64,000 bases of DNA from Nageia nagi (Eukaryota > Pinophyta), in assembly GCA_050084985.1 (NCBI GenBank), contig JBITNC010000001.1:49166001-49230000 (forward strand), read 5' to 3'. The position numbers and the translations under genes are program-made. The notes under the pieces were generated by a model, which did not search any database, had not been told where the DNA came from, and saw nothing but the letters and a program-made list of their open reading frames with translations. Below are positions 32,882 to 46,028 of the stretch, piece by piece. The number at the start of each line of letters is the position of its first letter. Position 1 is the first letter of the stretch.

Positions 32882-34486
32882 ATGGCATCTAAGAATAACA
32901 AGAGTATTCATTTGGTGAATGATAGAAGAGGAATTCAATAAATACCTTGGTATGAAAAATCAAGATATTTAGGAGATAGAGCCATTGTTAGATTAACACA
33001 ACATACTACTTTAGAAATGAGAAATTTCTTGCATTTACCCATTAATATATAGAAAACATGGCTTTAAAATATCAACCAAATAGATATGATAGATTGAAAT
33101 GGATGTTAATGGAGATAAAGTTGCGATTTACATTAAAAATGTTATGTATTATTTAAGTTATTGGAATTATTGTAATCAAGTGGAAAAGATAAATTGGCTA
33201 TGTCTTAATTGGCCCATGTTAGCTCCAAGATTAACACTTGATTGTACTTTCAATAACTAGATCTTAAATGTAGCATAACATATTCTATAAAATTTAAGAA
33301 CTCTTTTTGATTGGACAAATCAAATTGCAAGAGATTTGTGTCATCACAAAATGGTATATGATTTTACCTCCATTTTTGTTCCCAAGCCTAGGAAATCAGA
33401 ATGGTTGAATCAAAGAATTAATCCAATATTTCTTATATAAGATCAAGATTTCATAATTGTTCTTCACATAACCATTCAATACAAATTATAACATCAAGAG
33501 AGTCAAAAATTTATCTAAATACATAATTTTAGATTGATGGATCAAACCAAGATTTTGTTGATAGATATCCAAGAGATAAATATATGAAATTATTACAAAA
33601 AAATGCTTACTATGAAATAGTTCAAGTTATTTCCTTGCTATGAGAAATATAAGAAATAATAGCCATGTCATATTTTGAAAAATGATGATTTGAAGCATGG
33701 ACATTAGGGATCGATAAATTTAAAGCAATTATTGAACTAGAAGCTAAAGACATATGGATGGAACCTGAATTAGAAATGAGTTTGATTCATCTATTTTGTA
33801 TACATTGGCCTTATGATAGACCTAAAATCCTATTAAATTGTGTTGAAAATACAACTATCAAGTATATGAGAAGATCAATATCTTTAACTAAAATTTTCAA
33901 TGATCTAATGATATAATACAACACTTTTTTAATTACAAATGATGAAATCATATATGATTATAAGTCATTTTTTAGTAATAATTATTGTGTGAATAATCCA
34001 ATCAATGCAAAACCAAGATTTAAGAAGACTCTATAATGACTTAATTTGCAAAGGGAAGATAAACAAGAATCTCATCCTAAACATGTTGGGAGTGAGTATA
34101 TTACACAACTCATGATAAATGTAAAACCACTTTTATCATTACTACCTATGTTACCTTTACTTGAACAATCATATACAATGTCTTCCATGAAACTTCCTAA
34201 AATTTGTGAACGAGCCTTGACTTCATCAATGGAACCAAGATGAATCATTAGAAAGTTGAAACCAAAAATAAATGTACTCTCTAAAGTTACATTACCAACA
34301 TTGGTTTTTTATCCTATCAAACATCAACCATCTATTCTTGGACTAAGATCTTGCCATCTTCAATTAAAACCATCTTATTATTATGTGTTGAGTTGTAAAG
34401 GTTGGGTTATTTGTAGAAGACCTCTTTCTAGGCCTCATTCACAAGATTATCCATCAAATTACATTATAAAATATCAAAAATAATAA
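32882..34486 (+). pseudogene. E2 post-integrase ORF, function unknown
   Basis: Starts about 90 bp after the integrase end with an ATG and M-A-S-K-N-N-K-S-I-H. Coding character is plain from long semi-open stretches in shifting frames: W-Y-E-K-S-R-Y-L-G-D-R, W-P-M-L-A-P-R-L-T-L, R-T-L-F-D-W-T-N-Q-I, D-R-Y-P-R-D-K-Y-M-K-L and L-F-C-I-H-W-P-Y-D-R-P. A tail with open stretches at 34046-34243 and 34256-34483 follows. Restored length would be roughly 500-550 residues. I recognise no known domain, no clear membrane segment and no catalytic motif. Position after IN is where plant Ty3 elements of the Athila/Tat group carry env-like or extra ORFs. It could also be a captured gene. Confidence 0.6.
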
Positions 34487-34538
34487 AAATTTATAAAACC
34501 ATAAAAATCAAATATACTTCAAAAACATAAAAAATCTT

Positions 34539-34540
<2 letters not shown>

Positions 34541-34575
<35 letters not shown>
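34541..34575. repeat. TA microsatellite
   Basis: About 17 TA units within AT-rich sequence, between the two post-integrase ORFs of E2. Confidence 0.95.
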
Positions 34576-34578
<3 letters not shown>

Positions 34579-34690
34579 TAAAAAATTACACACTATTTTA
34601 TGTGTGTTGTTTTGATTCTTTATGTGAATTCTAAAATTTATGTATTTTGTTATAGATGATCATGTGTATATAAAAAATATAATCAATAGT

Positions 34691-35230
34691 ATGAGTCATC
34701 CACATTATGTCTCTAGATTAACAAATTAAAAGGTGATTTATTCATATCATGTCCCACCTATTCCATGGGAATCATCATCTCTTCATATCTCACAATCCAC
34801 ATGTACATTTTTAAACCATAACAAAGAAAATAATGATTTCATATCAGAAGTGGATGAAGACCATTTTGCTAATTTTCCTAAAAAATTATAATATAAAAAC
34901 ATATGCATGATGGCCTAGATTGCTCTATTAAATTGATCTGACTATGCATATCATTATATAAAAGAATATATGTGGGTAGCATTTTATCTTGAGCACAATC
35001 CATGTTGGGGAACATGTGTAATATATGATATACCTAATGAAGAGTTCCTTCAAAATATTATTTTTATGTTATATAGACTTGGTTTCATATGGAGAGTCAT
35101 GCTTAATACTCCTATCAATCCTCTTATGGGAACATTTCTCAAACTTTATGGACCTCCATCATTGCATCTTAATGAGCATTACAATGAAATCACTATAGCC
35201 CACTTTTTATCTGCAAATATCCTACATTAG
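34691..35230 (+). pseudogene. Second post-integrase ORF, function unknown
   Basis: One frame from ATG 34691 to the stop at 35228-35230, broken by only four stops; the last 86 codons (34970-35230) are open. The protein would be about 179 aa. It is rich in Tyr/His/Phe, with W-V-A-F-Y-L-E-H-N-P-C-W-G-T and L-Y-R-L-G-F-I-W-R-V-M-L. I recognise no family. It is separated from the previous ORF by a TA microsatellite (34541-34575), so it may be the last exon or part of the same reading unit. Confidence 0.5.
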
Positions 35231-37289
<2,059 letters not shown>

Positions 37290-39190
37290 GCCCATCTTGT
37301 ATTAGTACCCACTAAACATGTAGGACTCATAGCCTGAGTCACTCTACGTATCTTAGATGATCCCACTAGATGTTGTGAAGAAATCCCATTTGTCTCATTA
37401 TGGTTGTGTGATTTGATAGGTATAACAACCCTAACCTATGTACTATCAATCCTTTGGACTCCATTGGTATCTTGATGCATTGCAATATCCATAAGAATAT
37501 ATGAAATAGGAGGTACTAGATATAGAACACCAGGAACATACAATGGTACTTTGGTCAACCATGTCTAAACAATAGAAGAATAGTAATCTCTCTATTGAAG
37601 AATATCCTAAATAAACATTGATGAATGGATAGCCCCCTTATATATGTACTAGCTCCTCCAATTTGTAAAGAAGATCAGGCCTCATCCCTCTAATGATGAT
37701 ATCTATCTCTCTCATCTTGGTCGCAGTACATGTAAGCATCGAGTTGAGACACTTGATACCTCAACTCATAGATATCACCTAAGAGTGCATTAATGCTAGG
37801 TACCTATGGAGGAGGATCCTAACCTCATCTTGCCCCTCTAGTTACTATACCTAACTTGACCTCCTCACCCTAACTAGCTATGTCTCCTAATGCATCGATA
37901 ACTTGCTTCTCAACTTGATCCCCTATAGGCTCATTCTTAGCTACCTCTTTAGCCTCAGATGCTATGTCTAGATTATCAAATCATTGATGTACATGATGAC
38001 CCACCTCCTCTCTTGCATCCCCCTCCATATCAACCTACCACCATGTCATGATTTCCTCGATGGCTCCTACATCATTAGCCTTAGAATCCTTGACCAAGGG
38101 TTCCTCATGTGTTAGGTTAGGCTCTACATATATGCATCATTGGATACCCTCAATAAATACCTCACCCTCCTTGAAGAATCAGATAAGAGTTGGTGGAATT
38201 TCCTACATAAGACTAAATTGGCATTATACACACTCAAGGTAAAAGTACTTTAAGAAATCTATCCTCCTCCCAATGATAACTCTCACCTATTTGATACCAA
38301 CAAGTTGGGTAGTAAGCTCATCCTAGTTTGGATAGGAATGGTAAGGTCTAAACCTCACTTAGTTAGGCACCAAGTGTGATAACAAATGCTAATAGTATTT
38401 TACATAATGATGAATACCATTATATGGGCATGAATAAAATTCATCTCTCCATCATAAAATACCAATCAAATATGGAAAGTGTGTCTCTAGGCTAGGCATT
38501 GAGAGTCCATGAGCATGAGCCACATGGATGTGCTCATATGCCCAATCTTGTAGAGTGATTATAACTGATAAGGATGATCTATCACCTAATGAATAAAATA
38601 ATAACTTCTTGTATATTTGTGCTAAGAAAATAGGAGCCCAAGCATAAACAATGCTATTCTAAAGCATTTCGACCACTACATGTAACAACAACCAAGGAAA
38701 TCGATCATTACCCATGTTTGGAAGTGTATAACATTGAATGAGGCCCATCAAGTAGGAGGCTTTCATAAGTCCTTGCTAATCATTCTTCTAGTACCTAAAG
38801 TATGGAAATCCACCTAAAAACATATCATCTAATACTCCATAAACTACATCCATTCCATAAATCACAATGATGTTAAGATGCAATGACTCTCGATCCATAG
38901 CAGATGAATCTACTATCCTTGAATCAATAGACAATATAAATCATGGATATCCTCCATTGTAATAGTCATATCCCTTGTAGGAAGATGAAAAGTGTCTATC
39001 AAATAATCCCATCTCTCCAACAAATCTATCAGCAATGGGTAATCCCAATGAATATAGCTCATATAGGGCCCCACTCCAAAACCCACACTATGCAAGAAAG
39101 TGTGGTCCTTAGTCATCAATATATCTCATCCTTGCCATAAAGTCCAAAGGTATCATGCACGATGCTCAAATATCTCTAGGACCTAAGATA
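37290..39190 (-). pseudogene. Plant mobile domain (PMD, MAIN-like) pseudogene
   Basis: On the - strand from about 39190: H-D-T-F-G-L-Y-G-K-D, then the open stretch 39119-38913 with L-I-D-L-L-E-R-W-D-Y and T-F-H-L-P-T-R-D-M-T-I-T-M-E-D-I. The phrase 'ERWdp-ThTFHLP-gEmTiTLeDv' is the signature of the plant mobile domain. After frameshifts: G-G-F-P-Y-F-R-Y, A-W-A-P-I-F-L-A-Q-I-Y, L-Q-D-W-A-Y-E-H-I-H-V-A-H, W-R-D-E-F-Y-S-C-P-Y-N, R-F-R-P-Y-H-S-Y and I-I-G-R-R-I-D-F-L-K. The C-terminal half (38100-37290) is acidic then Arg/Asp-rich. PMD proteins occur both as host genes (MAIN family, TE silencing) and inside transposons; here the surroundings favour the latter. Confidence 0.85.
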
Positions 39191-39879
39191 TTAGTATAAA
39201 AAATTTAACTTATTATGTTTGTTTAAAAAAAAAAAATCTAACTCTAGGGTCAATCGTCGATGATCAAGATTCAATGTTTGCATAATTGCCAGTGATCGAA
39301 ACTAATCATCAGTATTTTTGTAAACCCATATCCCTAGTTGGTGACCATGATCAAGGGTTTTGAAAAATTCAAAATCCTATCAAAAATGGAAAAATTTAAA
39401 ATTCTAAATGGTTTAAATTAATTAAAAACTTATTCCTTTCATTTATATAGTATTTATTTTACTATTTAAGTGTTAAATTTAGTGCATTAAGCAAAAACTT
39501 AAAAGGGGTTTTTAAAAAACCTACCTCTTCCATCATTGGCCTCTTGCATGGCATTGAACATCCTTGTGGCAGCATCCTAGCTCCAATCAACATCAAGAAG
39601 AGCAAACATAGGGTCAAACTCAACTTTTAGGGTAGAGGAGTAATACAGCTCTAACCAAGGACGAAAAACAAATGGGAAAGTAACAACAAAAGTTTTTCTT
39701 TTTATCCCTCTACATAGTCAAAAGCCAATGATTTTATGTTGGGCATCAATGATCCATCATTATATTTGATGATTAATAAGGGGTTTTCAACAATCCAAAA
39801 AAAATTACAAAATACTCAAAATATTTTACAAAATCTAAATTAATTTCTCTTTCCTCTAGCTTGATATTAAATTTAAACT

Positions 39880-39915
<36 letters not shown>

Positions 39916-40964
39916 TAAACAAAACCTTTATACATCAAAAAAATAGCTAGCCTTGTTCATAACATTATCGATAGGGTTACCAAATGTTACATACAAAATC
40001 AAGAACTAGGCTTATGAAACCACTCAAACAAATGTGGATAAAAGAGATGAAGCCTCACAAAATACTTTAAATTTCAAAAAATTGAACAATGATACAAAGT
40101 GAACTAATATTTTATGCAAGATTACCTTGAAACCCTACTGTTGGGCCAAAAGATAGTATTATCAAAATCAATTTGTATACATAAAACCACACTTCCGATG
40201 CATACTTGCTTAGACTTGTGACATGATGATAATGAGAATTCATCATGCAACTATCACACAAGCACATAGTATGGATAGTACACACAAGTAATATTTTAGC
40301 ATATACCTAAAATTATTTTCAAAATGCATCAAGAGCAAAAGACAAAAAACACTTTTATCACAATTCGGCCAACCAAAATTTGACTTACTCAATAGGCTAA
40401 GTCAATTTTAAACATCAACCCAGAGTCAACCACACAAGTCATAGAACTTGGACACCCCCCTTCTACATTTTTGAATTATGATTCACTATTTATGATAGAT
40501 AACTCAAAAAGGGGAAAAATTTATACACCTAAAAATGACCATCATTTGAAAAATTGGATGAAAAGGATGCTTAAAATGATGTGCAAACATAAAAATGTAA
40601 CTTAGGATACAACACCAATAATTACATACCAATCATAAGTGACCATACCCAATCACCAGCACCTAAATGGAATTACTAGTGACTTTGAAATAGGAAAACT
40701 AAAAAATAAGGTGAGTTGTGGAGCTCATCTCTTCCATAGAACTTTGGATAGAAAGTGGAGTCATCAATTCTTGTAGTATTTGATGCAACTTCCTTGACCT
40801 ATTTTGGTCTATGGATGAGTCTTAACTAATCTATTCCTAGCCATGGATGAGCCTTGACTCCATGACTGTAGCATTCATAGGGTGCTAACTTAGTAAATCC
40901 TAATTCTATATAACCAATGCACATAATACACATTAGAGACCATGTTTTGGAAGTAAAGTTATGT
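39191..40964. other. AT-rich stretch without a supported gene
   Basis: Holds an AAT microsatellite at 39884-39915 and no protein motif that I can support on either strand. Confidence 0.5.
39884..39915. repeat. (ATA)n microsatellite
   Basis: Ten to eleven ATA units. Confidence 0.95.
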
Positions 40965-41482
40965 TGTTGGAATTGTTATAGAACTATTTTGTGAGCTCAT
41001 TTACTTCTTTTAATGTTATTTACCTGTGTTCATGTTTTAATGCTTAATTTTTATGGGTGTAGGTATGTTTGATGTGTTGTTTCTTAGCATGTGTGCAAGG
41101 TCCATAGGTGCTAAGGTATAATAGAGTGAAGATACATTAAACTAGAAGTTGACAAAGACTAGAAAGAAATAAAAAATGAAGTAAAAGACATAAAAAAAAT
41201 ATCAAAATTCAGCCCAAGTTGTAGAAATGCTAATGTTTGCATATTAGGTGCTAGCAATTCACATAGATCACTAGCAATTGATAGAGATCATTGATGATTT
41301 TCCTTATCTATCCAATAAAAGGACATATACTATATCACATTATAAATAAGCCCTTTCAAATAAGGCATTGGATCTTGTGATCCACATTGTAAAATTGAGG
41401 TTATCCAAAAAGTAATAAAATATGCATTAGTATTAAGTGTGTGTTTTTCTTATCTGCATACAAGTTGCTTTTTGGGTTAACA
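40965..41482 (+). repeat. Possible solo LTR (about 518 bp)
   Basis: Begins TGTTGG and ends AACA. A good TATA box (TATAAATA, 41341-41348) precedes a region typical of R/U5, with a T-rich end. No partner LTR, no matching 5-bp flanks and no coding neighbour, so this is tentative. Confidence 0.3.
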
Positions 41483-41655
41483 AACATAATGAATTTAGTA
41501 ATACCCTTTAGAAATATCCTTCAACAACAACTTCTGCAATAGATCTTTAACTCCCTAGTAATTCTTACCCAACAACAAGGGAAAGATCTTAGCTCTTCAA
41601 CTCAAATAAAAAAATCCTCCTTATGTGGTGCCCTTGATTCTAGTAGGATACCATA

Positions 41656-41673
41656 ATCAAGGGTTTGATACCA
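41656..41673 (-). promoter_or_regulatory. E5 primer-binding site, left module
   Basis: On the - strand TGGTATCAAACCCTTGAT, 4 bp past the end of the left LTR. A primer site beside each LTR shows that the left LTR was once a 5' LTR. Confidence 0.83.
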
Positions 41674-41677
41674 CTAT

Positions 41678-42984
41678 GATGATCCCAAATTGGTGAATCA
41701 TTCTCAAATGTTCATTAGAAGAGGTACATTTACCTCAAAGCTCCAAAACTAACCAAACAAGCTCAAAATTTAATAATAACCCAACATCTAGATATATTGG
41801 CAATTAAGAAACTTTAAATATGCAAAATCTCTCCAATAACCCAACATAGTAATAAGTAAGTAAAAATGGATTTTATGCTATGAAAATATCACCTCAAACC
41901 CAACATCCAAGCATAAGAGAACAATTATAGCAAAATTGTAGAAATAATGTAATTGTATTGATATGACAATGGTGAGATTACAATTATAATATAATTTTAT
42001 CTACCTAAGGAGCTTGTACCAAGACTTCCTTTAATAAGGTTATGTTGGATGGCTCTAAAGCCTCACCAATCATAGTAGGAACTAACAGCATTCCTCTCAA
42101 GATAGATAGAGTAAGTTTGAGATTATCCTCTTCTCACCTCAATACCTTAAATGCAGGTTTCCCTACAAGTGGTGAAGAAAGAATTCTCACACTCAATATG
42201 AAAAGGGGGTTGAATAACAATAATCAACATATCTTATGCAATACAATAATCCTCCTTATATAGGTGAAGTAATCTATCTTCTAATCTTGTATTGAGATGA
42301 TCCAACGATGGAGGGGTATGATTTGTGTGCTCCATCTATCAATGTCATGATTAGAGAGCCTAAGGATAAATGAAATCTAATCAAAGGGCTCATAAATGCC
42401 ACATATAAGTAAAGATTATTTCTAGGTTCCTTGGGATCATCATGGTTTCTCAATTTAAGTGCCATAAATACATTCTTGGCCCACATCTAAGTGTGGGAGT
42501 CATAATCTTGCCTAGGGATTCCAAATTACAAGATCCAATGGCCAAGTATGCAACATCCCATTAAGGAGACTAATATTACATTTAAAATTATTAATGTACC
42601 TTGTAATCATGTATTACAAGTGTCCTATGAAATTACAAGTATTATTGGTGCATAAATACCTATGGCCCATTTATTACATATAAATAAAAAATAATGAATC
42701 TCCAAGTTTAATACATTATAATATTCATAATTAAATATAAATCATACCTAGATTAATGAAATATCAATTGCATATCCCTAGAGGATAGAATTCACTATCA
42801 AACTGGCCTAGTAGGTGAACTTTAAAGTATCATATCTTCCTCTTTTATTTCCAAAACTAGGTCATCTAACCTATCAAAATGATTTGCATGAGGTCCTCTA
42901 ACCATTAAAAGTGTTAAAAAATCCATTCCTAGCTTATATAGAATATGAAATCTCCTTAAAACAAAAAATGAGTGAAACCTTACA
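41678..42984 (-). repeat. E5 LTR, left copy (about 1307 bp)
   Basis: Same ends as the right copy, about 170 bp shorter through internal deletions (e.g. near 42090 and 42780). The conserved TATA box is at 42262-42256. Confidence 0.88.
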
Positions 42985-42999
42985 AATCTCTTTGCATGT

Positions 43000-44551
43000 T
43001 CCAATCTTCCTTTCCTAAATTACTTGTCCCCAAGCAATGCTAAAATATTTTTCAAGCTGATATTGTCCCAATTTATTCTTGGAGGAAAATATTTATACTT
43101 ACATTACTCAATTTTGATTACTAATATGTCATGCCATGGTGGTGCCCTAGGTACATTTTCTATCATAGTGGCCATGGAGCTAAGTATGGGTATGGATGTC
43201 AAGAGCATTACCCAAACTACTATTTTTGCATACATCACCATAAGCTCTTCATTATTAAGTCTCATACTTGCCTTGGTTCCTTACAAATGAGAACATATAA
43301 ATTCTATAATTGCATCCTTGATTTTATCATGGTGAACAATCCTTATCTTCATGTACCTTATTCTAGCATGCTTGTCTTTATGAGTAATGTCACACTCAAA
43401 AAATTGAGGTAGTGTTGTGTCATTATATTTCCTTTCAATCACTCTAGTATGTATGTCCCCATCCCTTTGCAATGCAATGTTCCTTATTCATATGTAGTGC
43501 GAATGTTGTCCCAAATAGAGAATATCTCTTTTGCCAATCTTTTCCATTACTTTCAAAGCTTGCAAAGCAATGTTCTCTTGGATTATTTCCTTTTTTTCAT
43601 AAATTTCTATTTTATCTTCATGTTTTTTATTATTAGATACTCATTATCCTTTTGAACCTTATTCAAGGATTTACATAGGTGGTTATTATCTTCTTTTAGA
43701 TCCATCATTATTTTTGCCAACTAAGAATTCCTTAAGGTCACTTTGTTTAATTCCTGCATGATGTTTTGAAGTGTTATTTAGAACTGAAGTTCTCTCTTTG
43801 CATGTTCCAATATTCCTTTACTTTGCAAATGAAACCTTTCATTATTAGTTATGGCATCATAATATTAGACCTTGAGATGATTTAATTCAATCTACCCATT
43901 TTCCTCATTTGTCTTTTCTAGTAACCCATATATATTGGCATGCTTTTCATTTTCTTTCTTTGCGTGGGCATATTTCATGCTACCTTTTGATTTCTCTTCA
44001 ATAGTTCTATCAATAACTACTTCCCTCTTTGGTGCAATATTCCCTTATCCTTCATTACTATTATCCCTTTCAAAAAGGTCATGTAAGGCTTCTATGTATT
44101 CTTCATGTTGTTTTACTATAGTATCAACTTTAGGAACCTCTTCAAATGCATGAACTAACCCTATGTATTGGATGATCCCTTTTTTCATTTCTTCATGTGT
44201 GCCTTCTTCAAAATCATGAGTAACATCTTCATTTTTAGTACATACCTCATGGATGAAACCATGGTTGTTCCTCATTCCATACTTGTTCATTTAATTTCTC
44301 TAAAATTCTTCTTTTCCTAATTCCTTTCTAATGAAAATCTCATGAATTAAAAGATCATCATCCCTTTTAATGATAATTAAATATGCATCATGGTTTTTCT
44401 TACAAAAATCTTTGCATAATTGACTAGTAAAGTTGCTTCCACCATTTACTTTAAACATGTGGTTTAAGTAGTCATCAAAAGAAACATGTCTCATAAATAT
44501 TTCAAATTGATTGTAGTATACTAGTAGTAAATCATCCCAATCATTTGCCAT
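43000..44551 (-). pseudogene. E5 internal ORF, unknown protein with probable coiled coil
   Basis: Starts at ATG 44551 (M-A-N-D-W-D-D-L-L-L-V-Y-Y) and stays in one frame through two open runs (44551-44300 and 44290-44045) with one stop pair between. It then continues with several stops: E-V-V-I-D-R-T-I-E-E-K and A-H-A-K-K-E-N-E-K-H, then Leu/Asn/Lys-rich stretches typical of a coiled coil, to about 43500. Closer to the LTR it is only vaguely coding. It is strongly charged and lacks zinc knuckles, gag capsid motifs or pol motifs. I do not recognise it. Confidence 0.5.
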
Positions 44552-44639
44552 TTTAAAATATCTCTTTTCTATTCTACCAAAAAATAAAAATGTAAATTAC
44601 ACAAATCCCATAAAGAAACAAATCTTCAATCCTCCAAGG

Positions 44640-45560
44640 ATGAATTTTTATGGACTCACAATAAATAGAGCCACCTACATACCCAATGTCTCACTTCAAG
44701 ACTCATATTGTGGACATAATAGCAAAATTATCCTAATGTATCCTCCTCAGGCTTCCATAGTGAAAATACCATAATGAATTTTACTAAATAATAATAATTG
44801 AATCTGATCCTCCTCAAAATTCTCCTTATAGTGACTTGTAGCTTCAAATTTGTTAGAAAATAATGGCTAGAATGTCTAATAACCCTACATAATTATCCAT
44901 TATTATCCTTCATGATGAAAATTAGTTAATACTTACAAGTAATATCACTTATGATGCATTTTAGACACTCAATTGGTCTCAACAAGCCAACATCTCACTT
45001 ATAGTGCTTCTAAAATGTAAAAACCCTTTGAGAAACCCTCTAAAAGCTTAACTTCTATCCTACAATAGCCTTAAAATGAAACAAAGTATTCCAAAACTCC
45101 TCTAGAATCCCAACATTTGGTCTCAATGAGATCATAATATCTAATTAACCTCAAAATGAGTCTCAGTATATCATGTTTGCCTTAAAATAGCCTCAAAATG
45201 CATATCATCCTTCAAAATTGCTCCTGGTATGCCAACATCCTCCTCATATTGATCCTAAAATGTAGAGAAGGCATAAAAAACCCTTAAAATGTAACATCTA
45301 GCTTCAAGTGGTTCACTAATGCAACTTAATCCTCTAGACCTCTTTCAAAATACTAATGTCCTTCTTACATGAGCCTTAAAACATTGAATAAGCCTTGGAA
45401 TGGCTCCAAAATACTAATGTTCAGCTACAAGTTGGTCTATAATGCCAACATCTAGCTCCAAATGAGCTTAGAATTATCAAAAAATCCCTTCTTCCTCTCT
45501 CAAACATAAATTTATTGAAAATGAAATTCAAACTTGAAATTAAAAATGCAAAATTTTAAA
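44640..45560. repeat. Degenerate minisatellite in E5 leader
   Basis: Loosely repeated phrases such as 'cctcaaaatgagtctcagtat', 'ccaacatcc' and 'gccttaaaatagcctcaaaatg', with spacing of roughly 40-50 bp. Too diverged to count copies by eye. Confidence 0.55.
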
Positions 45561-46007
45561 AAATGTACCTTTTCAAGCTGGACAAACCTCCTTGATGCCT
45601 TAGAATTTGAAGTTAAGACCAAAAAATGCCTAACACCTTGCTAGAATGGTGAGAAAAGGTCCTACATCCCCAACATTTCATTGTAAATTTCTAGATCCAC
45701 TAAATGCTCCTTTGAAATGACCACTATGATTCTAGGTCAATTCCTCTATGATTTAGACTTCTTCTCTTCCAATAGGATGATAATATTCCTTAGAAAATAC
45801 CATTGTGAGTACTATGATACAACAAAATATCCCTATGAAATGATACCACAATGAATCTCCTTCAACTTCTTTAACTCCAACAACTCTTTCAATTGATCTT
45901 CAACTCCTCAACAATTCTTACCCAGAAGCAAGGGTAAGATCTTTACTCTTCAACTCCAACTCGAAACCCTTTATGAATGATGCCCTTGATTCTAGCAAGG
46001 TGGTAGA

Positions 46008-46025
46008 ATCAAGGATCTAATACCA
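46008..46025 (-). promoter_or_regulatory. E5 primer-binding site, right module
   Basis: On the - strand TGGTATTAGATCCTTGAT, a one-step variant of TGGTATCAGAGC..., the plant initiator-Met tRNA primer site. It lies 3 bp past the LTR end. Confidence 0.85.
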
Positions 46026-46028
46026 TTA

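Larger units (their letters stand above)
9075..35230 (+). mobile_element. E2: Tat-type Ty3 element, host of the E3 insertion
   Basis: A + strand element in two pieces: 9075-13257 (gag, protease, aRH, first half of integrase) and 32159-35230 (rest of integrase and two further ORFs). The cut falls inside the integrase core, and the reading resumes across the E3 insertion once one copy of the CTATG target duplication is removed. RT and RH are absent: the protease tail is joined directly to the RH-aRH linker near 11990-12000. LTRs were not recognised. The piece from 32791 to 35230 is assigned to E2 because it follows integrase on the same strand; that is inference. Confidence 0.85.

Noticed and set aside
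43024-43412. + strand open frames near the E5 LTR
   Set aside because: They are antisense to the E5 internal region, which reads better on the - strand.
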